From: an uncultured Ruminococcus sp. | GTDB taxonomy: Bacteria > Bacillota > Clostridia > Oscillospirales > Acutalibacteraceae | Direction: 5' to 3' | Assembly: GCA_902767175.1 (NCBI GenBank) | Contig: CACXGH010000030.1 | Location: forward strand, 1-6,861 | DNA length: 6,861 nucleotides | In this document: positions 6,340-6,861 of the stretch, piece by piece | How positions within the stretch are numbered: the stretch's first letter is position 1 | How the letters are laid out: each line of letters opens with the position of its first letter | Program-made: the position numbers and the translations under genes | Notes under the pieces: generated by a model | Database searches by the model: none | Seen by the model: the letters and a program-made list of their open reading frames with translations, nothing else | What the model was told of the DNA's origin: nothing

Positions 6340-6756
6340 ATGGATATGGGAAGAGTTTCAAACAAGGATGCGAAAAGCTCATTTGAAGATTCCTTCAAGA
6401 GAGCAACAAGTCCTATGATGACTCTGCTGCTTTTGAATGAGAAGCCGATGTATGTCTATAAACTGTCGCAAGAGCTTGAAAAAAGAAGCAAAAGTACATA
6501 CAAGATGAATTTTCTTTATCCTGTACTTTACAGGCTGCAGGAGCAGGGATATGTATGTGAGTATTCTCAGGAAATAACCGAGAGTCACAGAACAAGAAAC
6601 TACTATAATATCACCGAGTCCGGCAAAGAGTACCTTAAGTTCATGCTCGGAAAATACAGAGAGCTGCTTAAGGCGGTCGATGTTGTTATAGAAAATGGTC
6701 TCGCAGAGGATACAAGCTATGACATGACGGACGAGGACGATGAGTCGGAAGAATGA
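6340..6756 (+). CDS. PadR-family winged-helix transcription regulator (138 aa)
   Basis: This is a small DNA-binding protein, usually a dimeric repressor that responds to a small molecule or stress. The PadR domain spans about residues 25-100. PMMTLLLLNEKPMYVYKLSQEL gives the first two helices. NFLYPVLYRLQEQGYV (57-71 region) contains the recognition helix with the characteristic LYPxLYRL pattern. RNYYNITESGKEYL (86-98) is the wing and following helix. A C-terminal helix (about 98-120) should supply dimerisation, and the protein ends in a strongly acidic tail (DEDDESEE). The start is ambiguous: ATG 6340 and ATG 6346 share the AGGAAAGG site upstream, giving 138 or 136 aa. It has its own promoter after a strong terminator, so it is a separate unit. 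PadR genes often control neighbouring transporters and themselves, but no clear PadR dyad is visible at the ABC promoter region, so its target is unknown. Confidence 0.88.
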   Translation: MDMGRVSNKDAKSSFEDSFKRATSPMMTLLLLNEKPMYVYKLSQELEKRSKSTYKMNFLYPVLYRLQEQGYVCEYSQEITESHRTRNYYNITESGKEYLKFMLGKYRELLKAVDVVIENGLAEDTSYDMTDEDDESEE

Positions 6757-6774
6757 TATATTTTTGACTTTGTC

Positions 6775-6859
6775 ATAACAAGCGTCGATGTCCCCCGAGT
6801 CTCGCCTGCCGGCTCGGTCGGTGCTTCTGCCTTCGGCAGAGGTGTCCACCGGACACCCG
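6775..6859 (+). repeat. Right copy of the 85-bp GC-rich hairpin repeat
   Basis: This is the perfect reverse complement of 1-85. Its stems are CCGAG/CTCGG (6795-6799 with 6813-6817), TCTGCC/GGCAGA (6826-6831 with 6835-6840) and, directly abutting, GGTGTCC/GGACACC (6841-6847 with 6851-6857). It begins 18 bp after the padR stop. Its hairpins would form in the 3' end of that transcript, but without a T tract they are not a typical intrinsic terminator. Two further bases (CA) follow at the window end, with no matching bases available on the left side, so the repeat may continue outside. Confidence 0.93.
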
Positions 6860-6861
6860 CA

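Noticed and set aside
6826..6840. CTTCGG suggested a C(UUCG)G tetraloop in the repeat.
   Set aside because: Pairing the full stem TCTGCC/GGCAGA leaves a TTC triloop. Forcing the tetraloop puts a C-C mismatch next to the closing pair.
6379..6849. Long minus-strand open frame (156 codons) opposite padR.
   Set aside because: It starts from a GTG inside the stop-free repeat with no ribosome site, lies wholly antisense to a clear PadR gene, and its translation looks like no protein family.
1..6859. Whole block as an insertion sequence or composite transposon with terminal inverted repeats.
   Set aside because: No transposase, integrase or resolvase is encoded, and target-site duplications cannot be checked because the window ends at the repeats.

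Overview
The window is about 6.9 kb from what looks like a Clostridia-class Firmicute, most likely of the Ruminococcus/Oscillospiraceae type. That is inferred from moderate GC, heavy use of AGA/AGG arginine and ATA isoleucine codons, GGAGG-type ribosome binding sites, and the gene families present. Six genes, all on the + strand, fill the interior. The two outer edges are an 85-bp GC-rich sequence in perfect inverted orientation (1-85 and 6775-6859). These terminal repeats are the most unusual structure here, and they may simply mark where a short-read assembly broke at a dispersed genomic repeat.

Region by region: (i) The left repeat is followed directly by a small unrecognised 103-aa gene, whose best promoter would take its -35 box from the last bases of the repeat. 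(ii) At 505-2222 lies a two-gene ABC exporter: a BcrA/LanF-type ATPase and a six-helix ABC-2 permease, overlapping by 4 bp (ATGA). (iii) A spacer of about 195 bp carries a weak terminator candidate, then a good extended -10 promoter and a small leader hairpin. (iv) At 2418-6099 lies a tight three-gene operon: an OmpR/PhoB-type response regulator, an overlapping HAMP-containing sensor histidine kinase, and a membrane-anchored HtrA/DegP-type serine protease with one PDZ domain. It ends at a strong intrinsic terminator (14-bp stem plus T tract). (v) A 180-bp AT-rich spacer contains an A/T hairpin, two perfect TTAACA half-sites 11 bp apart and a good promoter. (vi) A PadR-type winged-helix regulator follows, then the right repeat.

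As a working model, the window holds an envelope-stress or antimicrobial-stress neighbourhood. The sensor kinase and response regulator detect a signal outside the membrane and are transcribed together with a surface quality-control protease, an order reminiscent of walRK...htrA loci. The exporter next door may remove or defend against a membrane-active compound. The TTAACA pair upstream of the padR promoter has the geometry of an OmpR-family response regulator site, so the PadR gene could be a target of this or another two-component system. This linkage is inference: nothing in the sequence proves that the genes share a regulon. I found no RNA genes, CRISPR array, transposase or integrase.
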